Positions 1 to 6,475 are shown, counted from the first letter of the stretch. The stretch is 9,815 nt of DNA from Oscillospiraceae bacterium (GCA_017539885.1 JAFYCC010000036.1:1-9815), one strand, 5' to 3'. Translations and numbers: made by a program. Notes: a model not told the origin generated them from the letters alone.

Positions 1-41
1 CGCTTTGCCCTTGTATCAAGGGTTTTCCCGGGAAGAAACGT

Positions 42-79
42 AAAAAAGTACACAGGCTATTGTATCATAGCCTGTGTAC
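42..79 (-). terminator. Intrinsic terminator of tRNA-Ser
   Basis: A perfect 13-bp inverted repeat (48-60 pairing with 67-79) encloses a 6-nt loop at 61-66. A run of six A on the plus strand (42-47) reads as six U immediately after the stem on the minus-strand transcript. It starts six bases downstream of the tRNA CCA end, so it terminates the tRNA transcript. Stem plus U-tract on the correct side is the standard Rho-independent design. Confidence 0.93.
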
Positions 80-84
80 CAATG

Positions 85-173
85 TGGCGGAGCGGGTGGG
101 ATTCGAACCCACGGACGGTTGCCCGTCACCTGATTTCGAGTCAGGCCCGTTATGACCACTTCGATACCGCTCC
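85..173 (-). tRNA. tRNA-Ser (anticodon CGA)
   Basis: Read on the minus strand this is an 89-nt class II tRNA. The 7-bp acceptor stem GGAGCGG/CCGCTCC is followed by discriminator G and an encoded CCA. The T arm GTGGG-TTCGAAT-CCCAC is intact. The anticodon stem CCTGA/TCAGG holds the loop CTCGAAA, giving anticodon CGA, which reads the UCG serine codon. A long variable arm (stem roughly GACGG/CCGTC) between anticodon and T arms is the hallmark of tRNA-Ser and supports the identity independently of the anticodon. It has its own promoter upstream and a strong terminator downstream, so it looks like a single-gene transcription unit. Confidence 0.97.
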
Positions 174-216
174 CTATTACGCCGCGCCAGACGCCTGTCC
201 GACATCAAGCCTAATT

Positions 217-245
217 AAAATACAACACGCTGTACGGTTTGTCAA
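217..245 (-). promoter_or_regulatory. Sigma-A promoter of tRNA-Ser
   Basis: On the minus strand, -35 TTGACA (240-245) and -10 TATTTT (217-222) are separated by exactly 17 bases (223-239). This predicts a transcription start near 210, about 37 bases before the tRNA 5' end. The -35 is a perfect match and the -10 is 4 of 6. An A/T-rich stretch continues just past the -10. A strong promoter is expected for a stable RNA gene. The remaining bases between the tRNA and the upstream gene (174-216 and 246-294) show nothing else I can name. Confidence 0.8.
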
Positions 246-294
246 GGCAGCAGCCCGGGGTTACGTATCTCGCCGTGCTGTGGTTTTCCGTCTC

Positions 295-846
295 TCACGG
301 ACGGCAGAAAAACTCAATCTCCGCATCTCTGGCGCGAACTATCCTGTTTTTCTCCGCCTTCGCATCATTTCTGGAAAAACTCGTATAGCCGATTTCCCAC
401 AGGCTGAACACGCTGATCTGGCTGAGAATGACCACAAGATAGGTATTAGAGTTTGCCAGTCCGGAAAGGAAGCTGCTCAGCCAGAAGGCCGCCGCACTCA
501 CCAGAAGAAGGCAAATAGAGCGTACGATGCGACGTTTTATGAATCGGGTGACCTTCACATATTCATCCTCATAATGAGATCGGTAGGCCTCCGCGAAAAC
601 ATCCTGTACCTGTTCAGAGACATCGTCAGACATGATCGTCAGCTTCATTGTGGCTCCGCTGTACTTTTCTACGAACCGATTCACGGCGTCGTAGACCGCC
701 GCGTTGACCTCCGAGTGCGGCAAAAGAACATGGCTGTCCAGAAGTTCGTCTTTTTTCAGCCGGAGCACCAACTCATTCTCGTCCATATTGGCGGTCTTTA
801 TGATTTCTCGCTCATCGGAGCGGTTCCTTCTTCGATACGCGTGCAC
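295..846 (-). CDS. Unrecognised protein with two TM segments
   Basis: I cannot assign this 183-aa product to a named family with confidence. The N-terminal two thirds (to about residue 107) is soluble, charged and likely helical, with a DDVSEQV element at 74-80 and an acidic, aromatic HYEDEY patch near 91-96. A basic RFIKRR segment precedes two hydrophobic stretches at about 109-129 and 136-152. A charged tail (RARDAEIEFF, 171-180) follows. The positive residues before the first TM and the short hairpin suggest an inner-membrane anchor with both termini cytoplasmic (inference). The start is uncertain: a GTG at 844-846 has GGGAAG and GGAG upstream and a promoter 31 bases away, while ATG at 784-786 (residue 21) gives a more natural-looking N-terminus but a weak ribosome site. 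It is a single-gene unit between pckG and tRNA-Ser. No clear terminator follows it. Confidence 0.75.
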   Translation of the reverse strand: MHAYRRRNRSDEREIIKTANMDENELVLRLKKDELLDSHVLLPHSEVNAAVYDAVNRFVEKYSGATMKLTIMSDDVSEQVQDVFAEAYRSHYEDEYVKVTRFIKRRIVRSICLLLVSAAAFWLSSFLSGLANSNTYLVVILSQISVFSLWEIGYTSFSRNDAKAEKNRIVRARDAEIEFFCRP

Positions 847-876
847 TTCTCCACTTCCCTTAACGATTGTTCATTT

Positions 877-905
877 ACTGTATCATATTGGAAACATGTT
901 TGCAA
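877..905 (-). promoter_or_regulatory. Promoter of the two-TM membrane protein gene
   Basis: On the minus strand, -35 TTGCAA (900-905) and -10 TACAGT (877-882) are 17 bases apart (883-899). A TGA just before the -10 forms an extended -10 (TGn) element. The predicted start near 870 would leave about 24 bases to the GTG at 846, or about 84 bases to the internal ATG at 786. It lies downstream of the pckG terminator, so the gene is independently transcribed. Confidence 0.65.
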
Positions 906-990
906 TCATTTGTATTCGAGGATAAACCGCTCGCCGATTCTGCTTTCTTCGAGCTGTCTACTGATAGTGCTCTGCGTCACGAAGCGTCAC

Positions 991-1035
991 AAAAAAGGGT
1001 CCGATGTCCGCGCGCGGCAGAAATCGGGCCCTTTC
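991..1035 (-). terminator. Intrinsic terminator of pckG
   Basis: Starting 22 bases after the pckG stop, the minus-strand transcript can fold a long stem. AAAGGG/CCCTTT (994-999 with 1029-1034) and CCGAT/ATCGG (1001-1005 with 1023-1027) are separated by one mismatch, and a GC-rich self-complementary CCGCGCGCGG sits in the apical part. Six A on the plus strand (991-996) supply the U-tract on the minus strand. This is a convincing Rho-independent terminator. Confidence 0.9.
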
Positions 1036-1056
1036 TCTTTGCACTCGACCGTGTGG

Positions 1057-2817
1057 TTACTCCAGATTCTTCTTCAGAGCAGCAAGCTCTTCAGCCAGCT
1101 TTCGGGGCAACTTGTCGCCAAAGCGGGCATAGAAAGCCTCAATGCCTTCAACTTCCTGTCGCCAGAGCGGCTTATCCACGGTAAGCAGCGTCTCAAGCGT
1201 GGTCCGGTCGACGCCGGAATCCTCCAGATCGATGTCCTCCGGTCGCGGGAGATAGCCGATTGGGCTGTCGACCGCCTCTGCCTCGTCGAAGCAGCGGCCG
1301 AGTATCCACTCGAGCACACGCAGATTGTCGCCGAAACCCGGCCAGAGGAAATGTCCCTCGTCGTCCAGCCGGAACCAGTTGACGTTGAAGATCTTCGGCA
1401 GCTTTTCAACTTTCTTTTCCATGTCAAGCCAGTGCTGCCAGTAATCGCCCATATTGTAGCCGCAGAAAGGAAGCATTGCCATCGGATCGCGACGCACAAC
1501 GCCAACTGCGCCAGTCGCGGCCGCGGTGGTCTCGCTGGCCATTACGGAACCCACGAACACGCCGTGCGCCCAGTCGCGGCTCTGGTAGACCAGAGGCGCG
1601 GTCTTGGCGCGGCGTCCGCCAAACACGATGGCAGACAGCGGCACGCCCTTCGGGTTGTCGAACTCGGGGCTGATGCAGGGGCAGTTCTTTGCCGGAGCGG
1701 TGAAGCGGGAGTTCGGATGCGCGCCCTTGCTGCCATCTGAAGGATCCCAGGGCTCACCTTTCCAGTTGAGCGCGCCCTCGGGCGGATTCTTATCCATGCC
1801 CTCCCACCATACGGTGCCGTCCTTTTTCAGCACGACATTGGTAAAGATCGTGTTCTTTTTCGTGGCGGCAAGTGCGTTGGGGTTGGATTTCTCGCTTGTG
1901 CCGGGGGCGACGCCGAAAAAGCCGTTTTCCGGATTGCACGCCCAGAGCCTTCCGTCCGGGCCTGGACGGATCCACGCGATATCATCGCCGACGCACCAGA
2001 CCTTCCAGCCTTTCTTGCGATAGTGCTCCGGCGGGATGAGCATGGCCAGATTCGTCTTGCCGCAGGCGCTCGGGAAGGCTGCAGCAAGATAGCGCACCTC
2101 GCCCTGCGGATTTTCCACGCCGAGAATGAGCATATGCTCGGCCATCCAGCCCTCATCACGGCCGAGGCAGGAGGCGATGCGCAGGGCAAAGCACTTCTTG
2201 CCGAGAAGCACGTTTCCGCCGTAACCGGAGTTGACGGACATAATCGTATTTTCCTGCGGAAAATGGACGATGTATCGTTTTTCGGGATCGAGCTCCGCTT
2301 TGGAATGCAGGCCCTTGATGAAATCAGGGCTGTCGCCCAGGGCGGAGAAGACCTCCTTGCCCATGCGCGTCATGATCGCCATGGAGACGACGACATAGAT
2401 GGAGTCAGTCAGTTCGACGCCGTATTTCGCGAAGGGGGAGCCGATCACGCTCATAGAATACGGGATGACATACATCGTGCGGCCTGCCATACAGCCGGCG
2501 TAGATGTCATGGAGCTTCGACTTCATCTCATCGGGTGCCATCCAGTTGTTCGTCGGGCCGGCGTCCTCCTGCTTCTCACAGCAAATGAAGGTACGGTCTT
2601 CAACGCGCGCGACGTCGTTAGGGTCGGAGCGGTGCAGCACGCAGCCGGGCAGCTTTTCCTCGTTGAGCTTGATGAGTTCGCCCGTCCGCATGCCCTCGGC
2701 CCGCAGCTTGTCGAGCTGATGCTCACTGCCGTCGATCCATTCGATGCGATCCGGCTGGCACAGAGCCGCCATGTCCGCGACCCACTCCAGCACGTGAATA
2801 TTCGTAGTAAGCGCCAT
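1057..2817 (-). CDS. pckG: Phosphoenolpyruvate carboxykinase (GTP)
   Basis: This enzyme interconverts oxaloacetate + GTP with PEP + CO2 + GDP in the cytoplasm. In anaerobes it may run in either direction, for gluconeogenesis or PEP carboxylation. The 586-aa product has the GTP-class signatures: substrate loop NSGYGGN (196-202), P-loop FPSACGKTN (248-256) with the class-specific cysteine C252, metal-binding GDDIAW (277-282), FGGRR (399-403), the ETTAAATGAVG segment (429-439), and FNVNWFRLD near 477-485. Length is close to the usual ~600 aa. These motifs exclude the ATP-type PckA. I chose ATG 2815-2817 because a near-perfect AAAGGAGGT lies six bases upstream; an in-frame opening 57 bases further upstream runs through the promoter and is not coding. 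It is monocistronic, with its own promoter and terminator. Confidence 0.97.
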   Translation of the reverse strand: MALTTNIHVLEWVADMAALCQPDRIEWIDGSEHQLDKLRAEGMRTGELIKLNEEKLPGCVLHRSDPNDVARVEDRTFICCEKQEDAGPTNNWMAPDEMKSKLHDIYAGCMAGRTMYVIPYSMSVIGSPFAKYGVELTDSIYVVVSMAIMTRMGKEVFSALGDSPDFIKGLHSKAELDPEKRYIVHFPQENTIMSVNSGYGGNVLLGKKCFALRIASCLGRDEGWMAEHMLILGVENPQGEVRYLAAAFPSACGKTNLAMLIPPEHYRKKGWKVWCVGDDIAWIRPGPDGRLWACNPENGFFGVAPGTSEKSNPNALAATKKNTIFTNVVLKKDGTVWWEGMDKNPPEGALNWKGEPWDPSDGSKGAHPNSRFTAPAKNCPCISPEFDNPKGVPLSAIVFGGRRAKTAPLVYQSRDWAHGVFVGSVMASETTAAATGAVGVVRRDPMAMLPFCGYNMGDYWQHWLDMEKKVEKLPKIFNVNWFRLDDEGHFLWPGFGDNLRVLEWILGRCFDEAEAVDSPIGYLPRPEDIDLEDSGVDRTTLETLLTVDKPLWRQEVEGIEAFYARFGDKLPRKLAEELAALKKNLE

Positions 2818-2823
2818 AGCTTT

Positions 2824-2832
2824 ACCTCCTTT
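2824..2832 (-). promoter_or_regulatory. Strong RBS fixing the pckG start
   Basis: The minus strand reads AAAGGAGGT, six bases before ATG at 2815-2817. This near-complete match to the anti-Shine-Dalgarno sequence decides the start against a longer in-frame reading from 2874, whose first codons overlap the -35 element. Confidence 0.9.
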
Positions 2833-2845
2833 GATTACTGCTTTT

Positions 2846-2874
2846 ATTGTATCGGCACGGCGCGGAAAACGCAA
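2846..2874 (-). promoter_or_regulatory. Sigma-A promoter of pckG
   Basis: On the minus strand, -35 TTGCGT (2869-2874) and -10 TACAAT (2846-2851) are separated by 17 bases (2852-2868). The predicted start near 2839 leaves a short leader of about 22 bases that is mostly the ribosome-binding site. No convincing operator or inverted repeat overlaps it, so nothing visible shows how it is regulated. Confidence 0.75.
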
Positions 2875-2932
2875 TCGGAATATTGTACGAATCCCAGACG
2901 GGAAAACTGGATAAGATTGCGCACATAGAGAA

Positions 2933-2964
2933 CGGCTGCGCTATGGCGTACCAAAGCGCAGCCG
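2933..2964 (-). terminator. Stem-loop ending the ylxM-rsmA operon
   Basis: Five bases past the rsmA stop, the minus-strand transcript can form a perfect 9-bp stem, CGGCTGCGC/GCGCAGCCG (2956-2964 with 2933-2941). The inner loop can extend it with TGG/CCA around a TACG turn. The following minus-strand bases TTCTCTAT are only modestly U-rich, so termination may be incomplete or the hairpin may mainly protect the 3' end. Its position between the operon's last gene and the pckG promoter supports a terminator role. Confidence 0.7.
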
Positions 2965-2969
2965 GTACC

Positions 2970-3833
2970 CTATTCTTTTTTCAGCAGCGGCGCGAGCGCA
3001 GCCGTCAGGCACGCGAACTCCTCCATGCCCAGCGTCTCGCCGCGTACGCGCACGTCCAGCCCTGCATTCCGCACGGCGTTCTCCGCGTCTTCGCGTTTAA
3101 GGCCGAAGCCTGCGCACAGCGCGTTGCACAGCGTCTTGCGGCGCATCGCGAAGGCCGCGCGAACGCAGCGCAAATAAAGCTTTCCGTACTCGCCTGCCGC
3201 GGGTTCTTCCCTCGGCTTGAGCGAGAGCACGCAGCTCATGACCTTCGGCCGCGGCGTGAAGCATTCCGGCGGAACGTCGAACAGGATCTCCGGCTCCGCC
3301 ATCCATCGCACGATCGCGCTTGCGGCATTATAGGTGCTGTCGCCCGGCTGCGCGCAGAACCGCTCGGCCGCTTCCCGCTGGACCATGACGGTTACCTGTG
3401 AGAAGCAATCCGCCTCAAGCAGTGCGGTGACCGCGTCGCTTGTGACGTTATAAGGCAGATTCGCGCAGGCTGCTGCATGCGTCAGCTCTCCACGCTTTTC
3501 GCGAACGAGCGCGGAGATGTCGAGCCGCAGAGCGTCCGCGAAAAGGACTTCGACGTTCTCCGTTCCGGCGAGCGTTTCCGAGAGAACGGCGCGCAGTGTT
3601 TCATCCTTTTCAACGGCGAGCACCCTTCCCGCGCGGCCGGCAAGCTGCTCTGTAAGGCATCCGACGCCGGGCCCGATCTCGAACGCGAGCGTATCCTTAT
3701 CCAGTCCTGCGCTCTCCGCGATACGCTCCGGTACCCACGCCGCCGTCAGAAAATTCTGTCCCAGAGCGCGGGAGAAGGAAAAACCGTGGCGGAAGAGGAG
3801 CTGGCGCAGTGTCTCCGCGTCCGTCAGAAGCAC
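2970..3833 (-). CDS. rsmA: 16S rRNA A1518/A1519 dimethyltransferase RsmA (KsgA)
   Basis: RsmA uses S-adenosylmethionine to dimethylate two adjacent adenines in helix 45 of 16S rRNA, a late 30S maturation checkpoint. The 287-aa product has the full family layout: LGQNFL (24-29), SAM-binding motif I EIGPGVGCLT (52-61), acidic E75 after beta 2 (VEKDE), FADAL (98-102), catalytic NLPYN (125-129), FTPRPKV (192-198), and a C-terminal helical domain with RRKTLCNAL (231-239). Length is typical. The reading frame stays open upstream to 4106, but that part is shadow sequence over the pantothenate kinase. The GTG at 3831-3833, with GGAGG seven bases upstream, matches where homology begins. It overlaps the upstream coaW by 10 bases, so translation is probably coupled. 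It is the last gene of the operon. Confidence 0.95.
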   Translation of the reverse strand: MLLTDAETLRQLLFRHGFSFSRALGQNFLTAAWVPERIAESAGLDKDTLAFEIGPGVGCLTEQLAGRAGRVLAVEKDETLRAVLSETLAGTENVEVLFADALRLDISALVREKRGELTHAAACANLPYNVTSDAVTALLEADCFSQVTVMVQREAAERFCAQPGDSTYNAASAIVRWMAEPEILFDVPPECFTPRPKVMSCVLSLKPREEPAAGEYGKLYLRCVRAAFAMRRKTLCNALCAGFGLKREDAENAVRNAGLDVRVRGETLGMEEFACLTAALAPLLKKE

Positions 3834-4675
3834 AGCTCTTCCTCCGCTCCGCTCTGTGCCGTCCACTGCGGCTCGTTTTCCTTCAGCAGGAGCGCTGCGC
3901 CGAGCGCCGTGGCGCAGGCGGGATCGTCCGCGATGAAGAAACGCTGCGGATACATCCTGTTGAACATGCCGAAGCAGTCGATCGCGAAGGGCTGCAGTGC
4001 GAGGCCGCCGAGCAGGACGATATCCTGAAGATCGCGTCCGCCGCAGGCGAGGATAGCCATGGTGCCGACGCTCTGCAGAACGAGATTGAAGAGTCCCGCA
4101 GCCCAATCCGCGTCCGTGGCGTCCGGGTCGAACTTGGCAAGATTGGAAGCAGTCAGTTCCTGCTGCAGGGTCTCAGAACCTCCGAACAGGTCGCCAATGC
4201 GCAGATCCACCTTTGCAAGATCGCCTTCTGCTGCGAGCTCGGCGAGCTTCGCAGGGTCGTCGATCCCCAGCAGTCTGCGGCCGAGGCCGATGAGCGTGCC
4301 GCCGCCGACGCCCGTGCCGCCCAGATGCGTATACGTATCCCCGTCCGCCAGCACGAAGGTGCTGCCCGAACCGAGATTGACGATCATGGCTCTGTCCAGT
4401 CCCCCCAGATATCGGCCTCCGCGGCCGATCGCGTCGATCTCGCTGACGCCGAAGATCGGAAGCCCCATCTCCTCAGGGTGGCAGTTGTTGCCGTTGAGTC
4501 CGGTGACCGCCGCGGCGGTAAGCTCAAGGTCTCGTGCGCCGGAGTTCCAGAGCGCCCGGTTGAGCGTCTCCATGCTGCTGCCCCTGTTGCGCTCATAATG
4601 CGTGAGGACGATCTTTTCGCCATCCAGCACCGCGAGCTTGACGGCGCTTGTGCCGGCATCGATGCCCAGTAACAT
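3824..4675 (-). CDS. coaW: Type II pantothenate kinase
   Basis: It phosphorylates pantothenate (and, in family members, pantetheine) with ATP, the first step of CoA synthesis. The 283-aa product shows the ASKHA fold of the fumble/type II PanK family: phosphate-1 loop GIDAGTSAVKLAV (4-16), a probable catalytic acid E79 in SEIDAIGRGG (78-87), NLGSGSTF (100-107), glycine-rich GGTGVGGGTLIGLGRRLLG (119-137), DLFGGS (162-167) and adenosine-side LLGGLA (221-226). Staphylococcus aureus CoaW is of similar length. A GTG at 4682-4684 is in frame, but the ribosome site AAAAGGGAG abuts it; ATG at 4673-4675, eight bases downstream of that site, is better. It starts 5 bases after the trmD fusion stop and overlaps rsmA by 10 bases. 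A BadF/BadG-type activase is the main alternative, but the gly-rich pattern and size favour PanK. Confidence 0.9.
   Translation of the reverse strand: MLLGIDAGTSAVKLAVLDGEKIVLTHYERNRGSSMETLNRALWNSGARDLELTAAAVTGLNGNNCHPEEMGLPIFGVSEIDAIGRGGRYLGGLDRAMIVNLGSGSTFVLADGDTYTHLGGTGVGGGTLIGLGRRLLGIDDPAKLAELAAEGDLAKVDLRIGDLFGGSETLQQELTASNLAKFDPDATDADWAAGLFNLVLQSVGTMAILACGGRDLQDIVLLGGLALQPFAIDCFGMFNRMYPQRFFIADDPACATALGAALLLKENEPQWTAQSGAEEELCF
3841..3845 (-). promoter_or_regulatory. RBS fixing the rsmA GTG start inside coaW
   Basis: The minus strand reads GGAGG, seven bases before GTG at 3831-3833. It lies within the last codons of coaW, which encode its Glu-rich C-terminus. It decides the rsmA start against the much longer open frame and makes terminating ribosomes on coaW likely to feed rsmA. 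Confidence 0.8.
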
Positions 4676-4680
4676 GCCAT

Positions 4681-5970
4681 TCACTCCCTTTTCAGACGTT
4701 TTTCATATGCCATGCGGCGCGGGTCGTGGCCGTCTTCGACCTCGACGAGCACATTGCCGCGGTAGCGGAAACCGCAGCGCCGCAGCAGCGCCTGCATTGC
4801 CTTGTTGCGTTTATGGGTGTCCGCCCGGAGCCATCTGCGGCCCAGAGACAGGGCGAGTTTTTCCGCCTCGGAGATCATCAGCTCGGCCAGTCCCGTTCCC
4901 CGGTACGCGTCCGCGACAGCCGCCGTATGCGCCGTAGCGTACGGTTCTTCCGAGCCCCATTTCCCGTCAGTGATGGCGGCATAGCCCGGTTCAGGCTCGA
5001 CAGTGAGCCGGAACATCGCGCCGATCTCCTCCCCGTGTGTGAGAACATAGAATTCCCCGCGCGCGATCAGTTCGAGCAAGGTATCCGCATCGGGATAGCT
5101 CCCCTGCCACTGGTCGATGCCGCGCCCGCGCAGAAGCGCCTTCGCATCCCGCATAATCCCGAGCAGCGCGGGAAGATCTGCTTCCAGCGCTCTCCGGCAG
5201 ACGACGGGCTTGGTCAGCGGCGCATGCCGGCCCTCCTTCTCCAGTTCCTCCAGCAGAACACGATCTGTCCTGTCTGCAGGCGAGAAGGCGCTGAAGAGAT
5301 CCGGCCGCCGGTCGCGCGTGCGGCGCAGCTGTTCCTTCCGCCGCCAGCGTTCCACCTCGGCGTGGTTGCCGCCGAGCAGCACTTTCGGAACGCTGCGGCC
5401 CTCCCAGATCTCCGGCCTTGTATACTGCGGATACTCCAGCAGCCCGTCCCAGTGGCTCTCGCCGGTGTAGCAGGCCTCGTCCGACAGCACGCCGGGAACG
5501 AGCCGGCAAACGGCGTCGCAGACCGCCATGGCCGCGATCTCCCCGCCTGTCAGGACGAAATCGCCGAGCGAGATCTCCTCGTCCACGCACTGCTCGATGA
5601 AGCGCTCGTCCACGCCCTCATAATGGCCGCACACGAGCACGAGCCGGTCGTAATCCGCCTGCAGCCGCCTCGCGTCCGCCTGCGTGAAGGGTTTCCCCTG
5701 CGGAGAGAGATAGATCACGCGTCTTCTGCTCTCCGGTGCGTCTGCTGTGACGGCCTCCAGGCAGCTTTTCAGCGGCTGCGCCATCATCACGCAGCCCCAG
5801 CCCCCGCCGTAGGGGTAGTCGTCTACCTGCATCTGTTTGTTTTCCGTATAGTCACGGATCTGGATGCAGCGGATATCGAGAATCCCTTTCTTCTCCGCAC
5901 GGCCTAGGATGCTCTCGTGGAGCATGGCCTCCACCGCAGCTGGAAAAAGGGTCAGAATGTCGATCCTCAT
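4681..5970 (-). CDS. trmD: TrmD tRNA m1G37 methyltransferase fused to a GNAT acetyltransferase
   Basis: Residues 1 to about 245 are a complete TrmD, the SPOUT methyltransferase that makes m1G37 in tRNAs with G36 and so prevents +1 frameshifting. Visible marks are YPYGGGWG (52-59), LSPQG (88-92), CGHYEGVDER (114-123), SLGDFVLTGGE (134-144) in the knotted SAM site, R156 and D175 matching the known catalytic pair, YPQYTRPEIWEG (180-191) and GNHAEVERWRR (201-211). TrmD normally stops near 240-250 aa. Here the frame continues through a short linker into a GNAT domain (about 256-425): substrate-side helices with GIDQWQG (284-290), beta-4 TAHTAAV (346-352), acetyl-CoA motif RGTGLA (357-362), and a C-terminal DTHKRNKAMQALLRRCGF (384-401) typical of small-molecule or protein acetyltransferases. 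No stop or restart signal separates the halves. ATG 5968-5970 has AAGGA ten bases upstream and sits 4 bases after rimM. The GNAT substrate is unknown. Confidence 0.93.
   Translation of the reverse strand: MRIDILTLFPAAVEAMLHESILGRAEKKGILDIRCIQIRDYTENKQMQVDDYPYGGGWGCVMMAQPLKSCLEAVTADAPESRRRVIYLSPQGKPFTQADARRLQADYDRLVLVCGHYEGVDERFIEQCVDEEISLGDFVLTGGEIAAMAVCDAVCRLVPGVLSDEACYTGESHWDGLLEYPQYTRPEIWEGRSVPKVLLGGNHAEVERWRRKEQLRRTRDRRPDLFSAFSPADRTDRVLLEELEKEGRHAPLTKPVVCRRALEADLPALLGIMRDAKALLRGRGIDQWQGSYPDADTLLELIARGEFYVLTHGEEIGAMFRLTVEPEPGYAAITDGKWGSEEPYATAHTAAVADAYRGTGLAELMISEAEKLALSLGRRWLRADTHKRNKAMQALLRRCGFRYRGNVLVEVEDGHDPRRMAYEKRLKRE
4684..4692 (-). promoter_or_regulatory. RBS deciding the coaW start
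   Basis: The minus strand reads AAAAGGGAG inside the last codons of the trmD fusion gene, eight bases before ATG at 4673-4675. The alternative GTG at 4682-4684 overlaps the site itself and so has no room for it. Confidence 0.65.
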
Positions 5971-5974
5971 GGTC

Positions 5975-6460
5975 TCACAATCCTTCGATCAGGTGCACGG
6001 TCACGATACCGTTATCGGCGTCCGTGTTCAGGATGAATTCCGGAACGGCCGGAATCAGGATCTCCCTCGCGCCGCGCACCACGTAGACGGCGTTTCCCGG
6101 CAGATCAAGCACATCCGCGAGTTCGCCCAGTTCCTCCCCCTGCTCGGTCACGACTTTCGCGCCGATGATATCCTGCAGGAAGAAACTGCCGCGCGGCAGT
6201 CGCGCGTCGGCGCGGCGTATGAACAGGACGCGGTTTTTCAGCGCCATGGCGGCGTTAACGTCCTCCACTCCATCCAGAGCAAGGATCGCCATGCCCTTGT
6301 GCACGCGCGCCGAACGCACCCGCACGGGCTTTTCGTCCAGATACAGTGTTTTGAAGTCCAGCAGGAACTCCGGACTGTCCGCCCACGGCTGCACTTTGAT
6401 CTCGCCGCGCACTCCGTGCGTATTCACGATCTTTCCGATCTCCAGAAATTCTTTCTTCAA
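5975..6460 (-). CDS. rimM: 16S rRNA processing protein RimM
   Basis: RimM binds the 30S head near S19 and aids 16S processing and assembly. The 161-aa product has the N-terminal RimM beta-barrel, with GKIVNTHGVRGEIKV (9-23) and the conserved ALDGVEDVNAA segment (61-71), then a PRC-barrel (about 92-161) opening with FFLQDIIGAKV (93-103) and containing ILIPAVPEFI (134-143). Length is normal for Bacillota. The start is a TTG at 6458-6460, supported by GGGAGG five bases upstream; no in-frame ATG or GTG is better placed. The stop is 4 bases before trmD, the usual rimM-trmD pairing. A 76-base gap with a stem-loop separates it from khpA, so its translation is not coupled to the preceding gene. Confidence 0.95.
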   Translation of the reverse strand: MKKEFLEIGKIVNTHGVRGEIKVQPWADSPEFLLDFKTLYLDEKPVRVRSARVHKGMAILALDGVEDVNAAMALKNRVLFIRRADARLPRGSFFLQDIIGAKVVTEQGEELGELADVLDLPGNAVYVVRGAREILIPAVPEFILNTDADNGIVTVHLIEGL

Positions 6461-6465
6461 GTTGT

Positions 6466-6471
6466 CCTCCC
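6466..6471 (-). promoter_or_regulatory. RBS fixing the rimM TTG start
   Basis: The minus strand reads GGGAGG, five bases before TTG at 6458-6460. The rare start codon is credible because RimM homology (Lys-rich start, then LEIGKIVNTHG) begins right after it. The site lies just 3' of the 6476-6509 stem-loop in the transcript, so folding could influence its access. Confidence 0.8.
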
Positions 6472-6475
6472 GATA

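Noticed and set aside
8..26. Plus-strand hairpin CCCTTG-TAT-CAAGGG followed by TTTT at the window edge
   Set aside because: It has the shape of a weak plus-strand terminator, but the stem is 6 bp with a 3-nt loop, no plus-strand gene is visible, and the context to its left is cut off.
85..173. tRNA-Ser as an integration site for a mobile element
   Set aside because: tRNA-Ser genes are common attachment sites, but no integrase, no direct repeat of the tRNA 3' end and no composition break is visible; the flanking genes are ordinary chromosomal ones.
798..815. Five-codon leader frame ahead of the membrane protein
   Set aside because: A start with AGAAGGAA upstream and a stop before the internal ATG is intriguing, but five codons with no regulatory residue pattern are expected by chance.
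82..1740. Long plus-strand open frame across the tRNA, membrane protein and pckG
   Set aside because: It runs through a tRNA gene and antisense to two well-supported genes, has no ribosome site, and its translation resembles no protein. It is a GC-codon shadow.
3834..4106. N-terminal extension of rsmA
   Set aside because: The frame is open, but the peptide is Arg-rich shadow sequence over coaW; the family homology and ribosome site both place the start at 3833.
4648..5907. Long plus-strand frame antisense to trmD
   Set aside because: It is the mirror frame of a strongly supported gene in GC-rich sequence, with low-complexity translation and no ribosome site; likewise 7154-8866 opposite ffh/ylxM.
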